Source of the DNA: an uncultured Clostridia bacterium
Lineage (GTDB): Bacteria > Bacillota > Clostridia > Oscillospirales > Oscillospiraceae
Length of the DNA: 5,873 nt
Direction: 5' to 3'
Assembly (NCBI GenBank): GCA_947169005.1
Contig: CAMVOG010000153.1
Coordinates: 1-5,873 of the forward strand
In this document: one piece after another, positions 1 through 5,730 of the stretch
Layout: every line of letters begins with the position of its first letter
How positions within the stretch are numbered: the first letter of the stretch is position 1
The notes under the pieces: generated by a model
The model's input: only the letters and a program-made list of their open reading frames with translations
Told to the model about the DNA's origin: nothing
Database searches by the model: none
Program-made: the position numbers and the translations under genes

Positions 1-1088
1 AAATCCGTAAAGGCCCGCTCGAAGGGGGCGTTGTACAGGGTGCGCTCCTCGTCGGAAAGCGCACAGTAATAGCGCCCGTCCTCCGTCACGCTGACGGAAT
101 CCAGGGGGAAGCCGGGCCGTGCCCCCTCGGGGCAGGGCTCGGCGACGAGGCGCAGGCGCACGTCCGGGATCTCGGCGGTGAAGCTCCCCCGCTCGGTGAT
201 GAGGGCCACGCCCGTGTAGTATTGCAGATATACCGGGCCGGGGGCCCTTTCCGCGAGGGCGGTATAGTGGGCGATCATTTCCCCGTCGGAGAGCGTCCGC
301 CCGCCCTCCCGGCGGACGTGCAGCCCCGGCTGCTCGGCGGCGTCCACGCCCTCCAGGAGCATGCCGCTGTCCCCGGCGATGGTGGGCATGCGGAGCATAT
401 CATAATAGGACCGCGCCTTTTGCAGGGCGTTTTCCACGGCGGTTTCCCCGTTCTCCCCCGGCGTAAAGTGCAGATTCAGCTCCGCCGGGGTGAGGAGGCG
501 GATGGGCCAATCCCGCAGACGGTGGGCCATGCTCCGCCGCTTGGCGGGGTTGCCCGTGGCGTACAGCAGGGGGACGGGGTTTTCCGCCGAGGGCGCCGGG
601 GCCGCGCCCGTCCGCAGCTCCGCGACAAAGGGCTGCACGCGATGCGTCGCCAGCTCGCCGCGGCTCATGGTGGAAAGCGCCTCCGCCGTGACCCAGCGGA
701 AATCCACGGTCTCCCCCTCCTGCAGGGTGATGCGGTCCTTGGGCCAGTCCGTCTCGCAGAGGAACTCAAAGAAAAAGGCGTCTCGATCACGCAGGCGGCC
801 CAGCTCCGTAAGGCTCCCGGCCTCAATGCCGGTCTCCTCCCGCAGCTCCCGCCGGGCGGCCTCCATCGGCGTCTCCCCCTGCAGGGCGGAGCCGCCCGCC
901 GAGGCCTCCCACATGCCGCCGAGGATCTTGCGCGGGTCCCGCCGCATCAGCAGATACGTGCCGTCCCGATGCCGCACGAGGATATCCACGACGACGTGAT
1001 ACAGCCCCGCCCGCGGCTTCTCCCCCCGCACCAGCACCACCCCGGGCACCAGCCGGAAGTTTTCGTCATAGGCATCCCAAAGCTCCAT
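1..1088 (-). CDS. Nudix hydrolase fused to RdgB/HAM1-like NTP pyrophosphatase (3' part beyond window)
   Basis: This frame is open from ATG at 1088 to the left edge, giving 362 visible codons without a stop, so the gene is partial at its C-terminus. Residues 1 to about 160 are a Nudix domain of the IPP-isomerase/YfcD-like kind: the N-terminus MELWDAYDEN, then a perfect Nudix box at 66-88 (G-x5-E-x7-REL-R-EE-T-G-I) for Mg-dependent diphosphate hydrolysis. After a short Ala/Pro-rich linker comes a second domain from about residue 173. It has YATGNPAK (176-183), E-N-G-E-T-A-V-E-N-A-L-Q-K-A (212-225) and AGDSG (238-242), which match the HAM1/RdgB motifs T-x-N-x-x-K, E-T-G-x-T-x-x-E-N-A-x-x-K-A and A-D-D-S-G. 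That family cleaves ITP, dITP and XTP to monophosphates. The visible part of this domain is about 190 residues, near its usual full length. A GGAGG site at 1099-1103 lies 10 bases upstream of the ATG. The gene follows its Nudix paralogue by 23 bases. Both assignments are motif-based; the actual substrates are not known. Confidence 0.85.
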   Translation of the reverse strand, partial: MELWDAYDENFRLVPGVVLVRGEKPRAGLYHVVVDILVRHRDGTYLLMRRDPRKILGGMWEASAGGSALQGETPMEAARRELREETGIEAGSLTELGRLRDRDAFFFEFLCETDWPKDRITLQEGETVDFRWVTAEALSTMSRGELATHRVQPFVAELRTGAAPAPSAENPVPLLYATGNPAKRRSMAHRLRDWPIRLLTPAELNLHFTPGENGETAVENALQKARSYYDMLRMPTIAGDSGMLLEGVDAAEQPGLHVRREGGRTLSDGEMIAHYTALAERAPGPVYLQYYTGVALITERGSFTAEIPDVRLRLVAEPCPEGARPGFPLDSVSVTEDGRYYCALSDEERTLYNAPFERAFTD

Positions 1089-1111
1089 GATGATTAGTCC
1101 TCCAAAAACGA

Positions 1112-1669
1112 TCACAGAAACCGTGCCCGGTTCAAGAGCCGGAAGGCTTTGCCCTCCGCGTTTTCCACCGGCTTCTGTTCGGGGCCCTCGTGCCACCATT
1201 CTTCTATGAAGAACTGTATTCTTTCCAGCACGATCTCACTCTTCATGGCAAGCAGCTCAGCCCTGCTCACCCACTTGTACGCGCTCGTTTCGCCCTCCTG
1301 CAGCATGACGCTGTCTTTGTCGCAGTCCGTCACGCACAGATACTGCACGAAAAGGGTATCACGGTTTTTCAGACGGCCGATTTCTGACAGGCTCTCCGCT
1401 TTTATACCAGTCTCTTCCCGCAGCTCTCGGATGGCGCAGGCCAAGGGGGTCTCCCCGTGGATGGCGGAGCCGCCCGCAGTAGCCTCCCACATGCCTGGGA
1501 AGAAGTATTTGCTCTCGTCCCGCCGCATCAGCAGAAAGTCACCGTCCCGATGCTGGACGAGGATATCGCAAAACAGGTGAAAAAGGCCCTCCGGCACTGG
1601 GCCCGGCCTGGTGATCGTCACCCCGGGCACGAGCCGGAAGTTTTCGTCATAGGCGTCCCAAAGCTCCAT
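1112..1669 (-). CDS. Nudix hydrolase (stand-alone paralogue of the next gene's N-terminal domain)
   Basis: This 185-residue cytosolic Nudix hydrolase has its Nudix box at residues 67-89 (G-x5-E-x7-REL-R-EE-T-G-I), with all metal-binding glutamates of the signature present. The start MELWDAYDEN and the phrase PGMWEATAGGSA are typical of the IPP-isomerase/YfcD-like Nudix branch, whose physiological substrates are mostly unknown. The start is supported by AGGAG at 1676-1680, six bases upstream. The protein is more than half identical to the first 150 or so residues of the downstream gene, and it ends about where that gene's HAM1 domain begins. The last 25 residues are a basic tail without recognisable motif. 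It is probably co-transcribed with its neighbours, with 23 bases to the downstream gene and 101 bases, mostly a heptamer array, to the MurF-like gene upstream. Tandem duplication is the simplest explanation for the pair. Confidence 0.9.
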   Translation of the reverse strand: MELWDAYDENFRLVPGVTITRPGPVPEGLFHLFCDILVQHRDGDFLLMRRDESKYFFPGMWEATAGGSAIHGETPLACAIRELREETGIKAESLSEIGRLKNRDTLFVQYLCVTDCDKDSVMLQEGETSAYKWVSRAELLAMKSEIVLERIQFFIEEWWHEGPEQKPVENAEGKAFRLLNRARFL

Positions 1670-1694
1670 GAATAGCTCCTTATATCTCCAAATA

Positions 1695-1729
1695 CTGAGT
1701 CCTGAGTACTGAGTACTGAGTACTGAGTA
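1695..1729. repeat. Heptamer tandem array A: CTGAGTA x5
   Basis: Five contiguous 7-bp units read CTGAGTA on the plus strand. The first (1695-1701) is CTGAGTC and the other four are perfect. Each junction creates the palindrome AGTACT, so distant units can pair with each other in single strands. The array lies between the start of the Nudix gene and the end of the MurF-like gene, and its left end is 25 bases upstream of the Nudix ATG, just outside the ribosome binding site. It runs without a gap into array B in the same 7-base phase. Confidence 0.95.
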
Positions 1730-1764
1730 CTATGCACTATGCACTATGCACTATGCACTATGCA
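1730..1764. repeat. Heptamer tandem array B: CTATGCA x5
   Basis: Five perfect 7-bp units CTATGCA start exactly where array A stops, giving 10 units and 70 bases in one phase. The units share CT at the start and A at the end with array A but differ in between. The right end is six bases from the TGA (1771-1773) that closes the MurF-like gene. No spacer sequences occur, so this is not a CRISPR array. The element resembles the short tandemly repeated heptamers (STRR) known from cyanobacteria in period only; I do not know a named family with these units. Confidence 0.95.
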
Positions 1765-1770
1765 CTCCTC

Positions 1771-3342
1771 TCAATAATTATCCGGCAGGTCGTTTTCCAG
1801 CAGAATCACTCTGGCCTCGCCGGGGCGGAAGGCGTCGGCCAGGGCCACGGCCTCCTGCACCGTGGCGGCCACGGCCATGCGGTCCGCGGCAAAGCCGCCG
1901 GCGGCCAGGCCCGCGGCGATGGGGCGGGTCTGCTTCTCCCCCACCAGCACCACGTAATCGCAGACGGCGGCGGCGTCCAGGCCGAAGGCGCGGTTCAACT
2001 CCTCCTGCTTTTCGCCCAGCTCCACCATGCCCGGCGTCACCAGAATTTTCAGCGCCTCGAACTGGGAGAGGACCCCCAGGGCCGCCCTGGTCCCGGCGGG
2101 GTTGGCGTTGTAAGCGTCGTCGATGACGACGCGATTGCCGCCGCCCACCAGCTCCAGCCGATGGGGCACGCTCTCCAGCCGCCGGACCCGGGGGACGAGC
2201 TCGCTCACGGGCACGCCCAGGGTACGGGCAACGGCGATGGCGCCGCAGATATTCAGCACGTTATGCTCCCCGATCAGCCGGGTCTGGAAGGCCGTCACGG
2301 TCCCATCCGGCTCCCGCAGGGAGAAGCTGCTGCCCCGGGAAGAAACCGTCACGCCGAAGGCGCAGAAGCAGTCCTCATAGGGCTCCTGCCCCGGCCCCGC
2401 CAGGCGGTAGCCCACCACGGGCCGGTCCGTGGGGCGGGCCGCTATGTATTCGTTATCCAAGTTGAGGAAGGCCGTGCCGTAGGAGGGCAGGGCGTCGATC
2501 AGCTCAAACTTGGTTTTGGTCACGTTCTCGATGCTCTTGAAGCTCTCCAGATGCTGGGGGCCGATGGAGGTGAGAATGCCCATATCGGGATGCACGATGT
2601 CGCAGATCTCCTGCACGTCCCCCACGTTGCGGGCGCCCATTTCGCAGACGAAGATCTGGTGGATGGGGCGCAGCTGCTCCCGGATCGTGCGCACCACGCC
2701 CAGGGTGGTGTTGTAGCTCTCCGGCGTGACGAGGACGTTGTACTTCGCGCTCAGCAGCTTGCCCGTGAAGAATTTCACGCTGGTCTTGCCATAGCTGCCC
2801 GTAACGCCGATGACCTTTAAATCGGGCATTTCCGAAAGGATGCGCTTCGCGTCGTTGATATAATGGTTGTTGATGGCCTTCTCAATGGGTTGATTGATCG
2901 CGTTGGCCGCCAGCACCAGGTAATAGGCGCAGAGGGCCGCCAGGGCGTAGAGCATGAGAAAGAAGTTTTGCTGGCTGCGGTTGAGGAAAAGGAGCAGCAC
3001 CAGAATGGCGTGGATGATCCCCAGGGTCACGAGCAGGCGCTTGACCCGGGCCGTGAAGACCAGGGGCTTTTTCGCCTTTTTCGGCCGCAGGAAGAAGCAG
3101 CAGACGAGACAGACCAGGCAGGAGGCCCAAAGCCCCCAGACGCCGAAGTAGAGAAAGAGGGGCGGGATCAGCACCATCCACCAGAGCTTGCCGATGATCT
3201 CCAGGATGTGGTCATAGTTCCACTTCCGCTGGACCGTGGGCTTATAGGAATTGAGCTGGAAGATATGCACCGCGTTAAGCGCCGCCAGGCACCACACCCC
3301 GGCGAAGCAAACGGTCAGCACGATCAAAGCGACGGTTTCCAT
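1771..3342 (-). CDS. Membrane-anchored MurF-like Mur ligase
   Basis: This 523-residue protein has an N-terminal membrane region followed by the ATP-dependent Mur ligase core. Hydrophobic stretches at about 3-28, 52-84 (long enough for two passes), 102-120 and 127-148 suggest four or five transmembrane segments. The ligase core begins near residue 176: P-loop TGSYGKTS (181-188), GPQHLESF (261-268), TKTKFE (275-280) with the likely carbamylated lysine, GEHNVLNI (358-365), HRLELV (394-399) and DDAYNANP (408-415). DDAYNANP and the later GMVELGEKQ (438-446) point to MurF, which joins D-Ala-D-Ala to UDP-MurNAc-tripeptide. Unlike standard MurF of roughly 450 residues, I see no N-terminal UDP-sugar binding domain; the membrane region stands in its place. 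The substrate may therefore differ, or be lipid-linked. The ATG at 3342 has GAGG seven bases upstream (3350-3353). It sits between two heptamer arrays in a leftward gene cluster. It could be a paralogue of a canonical murF elsewhere in the genome. Confidence 0.88.
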   Translation of the reverse strand: METVALIVLTVCFAGVWCLAALNAVHIFQLNSYKPTVQRKWNYDHILEIIGKLWWMVLIPPLFLYFGVWGLWASCLVCLVCCFFLRPKKAKKPLVFTARVKRLLVTLGIIHAILVLLLFLNRSQQNFFLMLYALAALCAYYLVLAANAINQPIEKAINNHYINDAKRILSEMPDLKVIGVTGSYGKTSVKFFTGKLLSAKYNVLVTPESYNTTLGVVRTIREQLRPIHQIFVCEMGARNVGDVQEICDIVHPDMGILTSIGPQHLESFKSIENVTKTKFELIDALPSYGTAFLNLDNEYIAARPTDRPVVGYRLAGPGQEPYEDCFCAFGVTVSSRGSSFSLREPDGTVTAFQTRLIGEHNVLNICGAIAVARTLGVPVSELVPRVRRLESVPHRLELVGGGNRVVIDDAYNANPAGTRAALGVLSQFEALKILVTPGMVELGEKQEELNRAFGLDAAAVCDYVVLVGEKQTRPIAAGLAAGGFAADRMAVAATVQEAVALADAFRPGEARVILLENDLPDNY

Positions 3343-3363
3343 AGAGAGACCTCGATTCCGTTT

Positions 3364-3419
3364 GTTCAGAGTTCAGAGTTCAGAGTTCAAAGTTCAGAGT
3401 TCAGAGTTCAGAGTTCAGA
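3364..3419. repeat. Heptamer tandem array C: GTTCAGA x8
   Basis: Eight contiguous 7-bp units read GTTCAGA on the plus strand (TCTGAAC on the minus strand). Unit four (3385-3391) is GTTCAAA and all others are perfect. The array fills most of the gap between the alpha/beta hydrolase and the MurF-like gene and overlaps the end of the hydrolase: the stop TGA at 3417-3415 and the first two bases of its final Leu codon lie in the last plus-strand unit. The other end is 21 bases from the MurF-like start. Because the minus-strand unit contains TGA and seven is not a multiple of three, the array carries stop codons in all three leftward frames. Confidence 0.95.
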
Positions 3420-4191
3420 GCTGCCCGAAGAACGAGTCCAGCACGCGGAAGACGAAGGCGGGCTGCTCCAGATAAGAATAGTGCCCCGCGCCGGCGACCT
3501 CCACCAGCCCCGCGTTGGGGATCAGCTCCTCAAAGACCTTGGCGTCGGAAAGAGGCGTGGCGGTGTCCGCCGTGCCCCAGATGAGCAGGGAGGGCTGGCG
3601 GATCAGCGGCATCAGCGGGCGGAAATCCTCGTTCACCAGCTTCACCAGCGTTTCCCGCATGAGGGGGGAGGCTGCCCGGTAGTCCGCCGAGCCGTGGCGG
3701 GATTTCAAATCGTCAAGCGCCTCCGGGAAGGCGGCCTTCACGGGACCCAGGGACAGGAAGCGCTTCCCCAGCTTGTAGGGGATGGCCTTCGCCTTCTGCT
3801 TCGCCGTCTTCTCATGCACCACGCCCGCCGCGTCCAGGAAAACCAGCCGCTCGTAGGTGAAGGGGCTCTTCTCCCGGGTCACCAGCTTCATGATGACGCG
3901 GCCCCCGTTGGAGTGGCCGATCAGCGAGCAGCGCTTGACGCCCATGGCCCCAAGGAAATGCTCGGCAAAGTCCGCGTAATCATCCGCGTTGAAGCTGTGG
4001 GGCGGCTCCGGCGTTTCCCCGAAGCCGGGCAGCTCCGGCAGCAGGACCCTTGCGTAGGCGGAAAGATGGGCCGCCAGGTCCTTATATAAGGAAAGATTCG
4101 TCCCCCAGCCCTGGAGGATGAGGATCACGGGGGCCTCCGGCTCCCCCAGCTCCAGATAATTCACGCTGAGGCCGTCGATCTCCACGCGCAT
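3415..4191 (-). CDS. Alpha/beta-fold hydrolase
   Basis: This is a 258-residue cytosolic alpha/beta hydrolase, with no signal peptide. The nucleophile elbow is IGHSNGG with Ser94, the acid is Asp209 in IWGTAD, and the base is His237 in GAGHYSYLEQP, so the Ser-Asp-His triad is complete. The oxyanion-hole segment is LQGWG (26-30), where many relatives have HG. A cap domain spans roughly residues 122-190 and is Lys/Arg-rich. The reaction is unknown; esterases, peptidases and haloperoxidase-like members share this pattern. I start the gene at 4191 because GGGGGAG precedes it by six bases. An in-frame ATG at 4245 lies upstream of the likely -10 box and would not be transcribed from that promoter. 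The gene is first in the leftward unit, ahead of the MurF-like gene. Its stop codon is made by heptamer array C. Confidence 0.92.
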   Translation of the reverse strand: MRVEIDGLSVNYLELGEPEAPVILILQGWGTNLSLYKDLAAHLSAYARVLLPELPGFGETPEPPHSFNADDYADFAEHFLGAMGVKRCSLIGHSNGGRVIMKLVTREKSPFTYERLVFLDAAGVVHEKTAKQKAKAIPYKLGKRFLSLGPVKAAFPEALDDLKSRHGSADYRAASPLMRETLVKLVNEDFRPLMPLIRQPSLLIWGTADTATPLSDAKVFEELIPNAGLVEVAGAGHYSYLEQPAFVFRVLDSFFGQL

Positions 4192-4233
4192 GGCCCGCTC
4201 CCCCTTTCTTTGCCCGTAGTTCCCTAATTGAAT

Positions 4234-4262
4234 ATTATAACGCAAGCGGAAGGATATTACAA
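4234..4262 (-). promoter_or_regulatory. Sigma-70-type promoter for the leftward gene cluster
   Basis: On the minus strand TTGTAA (4262-4257) is followed after 17 bases by a perfect TATAAT (4239-4234). Transcription would start near 4227, leaving a leader of about 35 bases before the hydrolase ATG at 4191. It is the best promoter match I see for the leftward genes. No comparably good match was noticed in the later gaps, so it may drive all four genes. Confidence 0.8.
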
Positions 4263-4271
4263 TCTTTTTTT

Positions 4272-4290
4272 GGGAAAGGGCCGCCTTCCC
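4272..4290. other. Imperfect inverted repeat between the divergent promoters
   Basis: GGGAAAGG (4272-4279) faces CCTTCCC (4284-4290), an inverted repeat with one extra A and a four-base centre. It lies between the two -35 boxes, ten bases from the leftward -35 (4257-4262) and five from the rightward one (4296-4301). A shared operator for both units is possible, but nothing beyond position and symmetry supports it. A run of seven T precedes it on the plus strand, on the wrong side for a terminator. Confidence 0.3.
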
Positions 4291-4295
4291 CGCCC

Positions 4296-4324
4296 TTGAA
4301 ATGCCCGGGGCGCTGTGGTATGAT
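4296..4324 (+). promoter_or_regulatory. Sigma-70-type promoter for the rightward operon
   Basis: TTGAAA (4296-4301) is followed after 17 bases by TATGAT (4319-4324). The expected start of transcription is near 4331, about 28 bases before the tautomerase ATG, and the AAGGAAGGAG ribosome binding site (4341-4350) falls just inside the transcript. The promoter diverges from that of the leftward cluster, with 33 bases between the two -35 boxes. Confidence 0.8.
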
Positions 4325-4358
4325 AAGAGGCAGAAAGAAAAAGGAAGGAGCGTTCCCT

Positions 4359-4757
4359 ATGCCCTATATGCGCGTCAGCCTCACCGTGACGCTCACGGAG
4401 GCGGAAAAGCAAAGCCTGTACGAAAAGCTGGGTGCGGCCCTGAAGCTGATCCCCGGCAAGGAGCCCTGGATGCTGATGGCCGATATTGAGGACGGCCGCT
4501 GCATCTATGCCTACGGCAAAAAGATGGAGAACTTCGCCTTTGTGGACGCCCGCTATTTCAGCCGGGCGGAATACCATGCCAAGCGTGCCTTCGCCCTGGC
4601 CGTGATGCAGGCCATCACCGCCGTGGCGGGCACGGAGCCAAACAACATCTCCATGAACATCTTCGAGCTGTCCACCTGGGCGGGCTTCGGGGACATGAAC
4701 GACGAATTTTATAAGGAGCCCGGCAACCCCTGGGACCGGGGCACAGAGGAAACATGA
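4359..4757 (+). CDS. MIF-like tautomerase family protein
   Basis: This is a 132-residue protein of the tautomerase/MIF superfamily, related to phenylpyruvate tautomerase. The catalytic residue in this family is Pro at position 1 after removal of Met, and the protein begins MPYMRVSL. The middle segment PGKEPWMLMADIEDG (32-46) resembles the MIF segment that carries the second active-site lysine, here Lys34. PNNISMNIFEL (95-105) with the following WAGFG matches the last MIF strand. MIF proteins are about 115 residues; here an acidic extension adds some 20. The enzyme would act as a trimer in the cytosol, but its real substrate is unknown. The start is chosen at 4359 because AAGGAAGGAG ends eight bases upstream; an in-frame ATG at 4296 would fall in the promoter. 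The stop overlaps the next start as ATGA, which suggests translational coupling. Confidence 0.87.
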   Translation: MPYMRVSLTVTLTEAEKQSLYEKLGAALKLIPGKEPWMLMADIEDGRCIYAYGKKMENFAFVDARYFSRAEYHAKRAFALAVMQAITAVAGTEPNNISMNIFELSTWAGFGDMNDEFYKEPGNPWDRGTEET

Positions 4758-5227
4758 AGCTATTATTCAAGCAGCGCTTTTTCTCCTGGTTTGACAGCTA
4801 CGATATTTTTGACGAGAACGGAAACGTGCTTTTCGAGGTCAAGGGTCAGCTGGCCTGGGGCCACTGTCTGAAAATCTTCGACCCCGCGGGGCGGGAACTG
4901 GGCATGGTGAAGCAGAAGCTGCTGAGCCTTATGCCCCGCTTCGACCTCTACCAGGGGGAGCGCATGATCGGCAGCGTCCGCAAGGAGCTCACGCTGCTGC
5001 GGCCCCGCTACCGCATGGAGGGCTTCGGCTGGCAGGTCGCAGGCAGCTTCCTGGAGTGGGACTACACCATCACCGACGAGGGCGGCGGCCCCGTGGCCGT
5101 CATTTCCAAGGAGCTGTTCAACTGGACGGACACCTATGCCATCGACGTACTGCGCCCGGAGAACGCCCTGGCGGCGCTGATGTTCGTGCTGGCTATCGAC
5201 GCGGAAAAATGCTCGCGGGGCGATTAA
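4754..5227 (+). CDS. YxjI/LURP-one-related (LOR) family protein
   Basis: This 157-residue protein has the pattern of the LOR/YxjI family, a tubby-like beta barrel: KQRFFSWFDSYDIFDENG near the N-terminus (6-23), FEVKGQ (27-32), IFDPAGRELG (41-50), KQKLLSLMPRFDLY (53-66), KELTLLRPRYRMEG (77-90) and DTYAIDVLRPEN (126-137), ending in a hydrophobic segment (about 138-149) that in this fold forms the central helix. In plants the family is linked to defence; in bacteria the role is unknown, possibly lipid or membrane binding by analogy with tubby. The start overlaps the tautomerase stop by four bases (ATGA at 4754-4757), with AGAGGAA just upstream. The stop is 16 bases before the DIP1984-family start. 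It is complete and unremarkable in length. Confidence 0.87.
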   Translation: MKLLFKQRFFSWFDSYDIFDENGNVLFEVKGQLAWGHCLKIFDPAGRELGMVKQKLLSLMPRFDLYQGERMIGSVRKELTLLRPRYRMEGFGWQVAGSFLEWDYTITDEGGGPVAVISKELFNWTDTYAIDVLRPENALAALMFVLAIDAEKCSRGD

Positions 5228-5243
5228 GATGAAGGAGGACATT

Positions 5244-5708
5244 ATGAAACTTGCCGAAGCGCTGCAGGAGCGCAAGGATCTGAATCAGCGGCTGGAGCAG
5301 CTGCGATACCGGCTGACCAACAACGCCCTGGTGCAGGAGGGGGACAAGCCCGAGGAGGACCCCCGGGAGCTGCTGCGGGAGCTGGACGGCGCCGCCGCCC
5401 GGCTGCAGGAGCTCATGGGACGCATCAACCTTACCAACAGCCGCACGGCCGTGGAGGTGGACGGGAAGTCCCGCACCCTCACGGAGCTGATCGCGGAAAA
5501 GGACGCCCTGGCCGTGAAGCTGGACGCCTACCGCCGCCTCATCGACGCCGCCAGCCAGACGGCCCGGGCCGCCCGGGGCAGCGAGATCCGCATCCGCGCC
5601 GCCGTGCCCGTGGCGGAGCTGCAGAAGCAGACGGACCAGATGGCCAAGCGTCTGCGGGAGCTGGATAACCTTTTGCAGGAAACCAACTGGAAAACGGAAT
5701 TGCTTTGA
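5244..5708 (+). CDS. DIP1984 family protein (septicolysin-like)
   Basis: This is a 154-residue protein recognisable as DIP1984 family from MKLAEALQERKDLNQRLEQL, NNALVQEGDKPEEDP (26-40) and INLTNSRT (61-68). It is largely helical and charged, with likely coiled coils at about 4-24, 40-60 and 122-147, and has no signal peptide or membrane segment. Some relatives are annotated septicolysin, but no toxin or enzyme activity can be read from the sequence. I choose ATG at 5244 because AAGGAGG (5232-5238) stands five bases upstream; the in-frame ATG at 5229 would sit on top of that site. The gene is third and last in the rightward operon and is followed by the structured non-coding region at 5709-5873. 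The family's biological role is not known to me. Confidence 0.87.
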   Translation: MKLAEALQERKDLNQRLEQLRYRLTNNALVQEGDKPEEDPRELLRELDGAAARLQELMGRINLTNSRTAVEVDGKSRTLTELIAEKDALAVKLDAYRRLIDAASQTARAARGSEIRIRAAVPVAELQKQTDQMAKRLRELDNLLQETNWKTELL

Positions 5709-5730
5709 TCGCTATGGACAACGCGGAGAG

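Noticed and set aside
222..1097. Long plus-strand open frame opposite the Nudix-HAM1 gene
   Set aside because: Its translation is Gly/Arg/Pro-rich without motifs, while the opposite strand encodes two recognisable domains. High G+C makes such antisense frames common.
1695..1764. CRISPR array
   Set aside because: Units are seven bases and directly contiguous, with no spacers and no cas genes nearby.
1732..2820. Plus-strand open frame starting in heptamer array B
   Set aside because: It starts from ATGs inside the CTATGCA repeat (reading MHYALCT-type repeats) and then runs antisense to the MurF-like gene; no ribosome binding site and no motifs.
2863..4089. Plus-strand open frame of about 400 codons across array C
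   Set aside because: Antisense to the MurF-like gene and the hydrolase, passing through the heptamer array as a low-complexity QSSEFRV repeat; no family features.
4192..4245. Upstream in-frame ATG extending the alpha/beta hydrolase by 18 residues
   Set aside because: It lies upstream of the -10 box, has no ribosome binding site, and the start at 4191 has a strong one.
4296..4358. Upstream in-frame ATG extending the tautomerase by 21 residues
   Set aside because: It overlaps the promoter and would destroy the Met-Pro N-terminus needed for tautomerase activity; the start at 4359 has a well-placed ribosome binding site.
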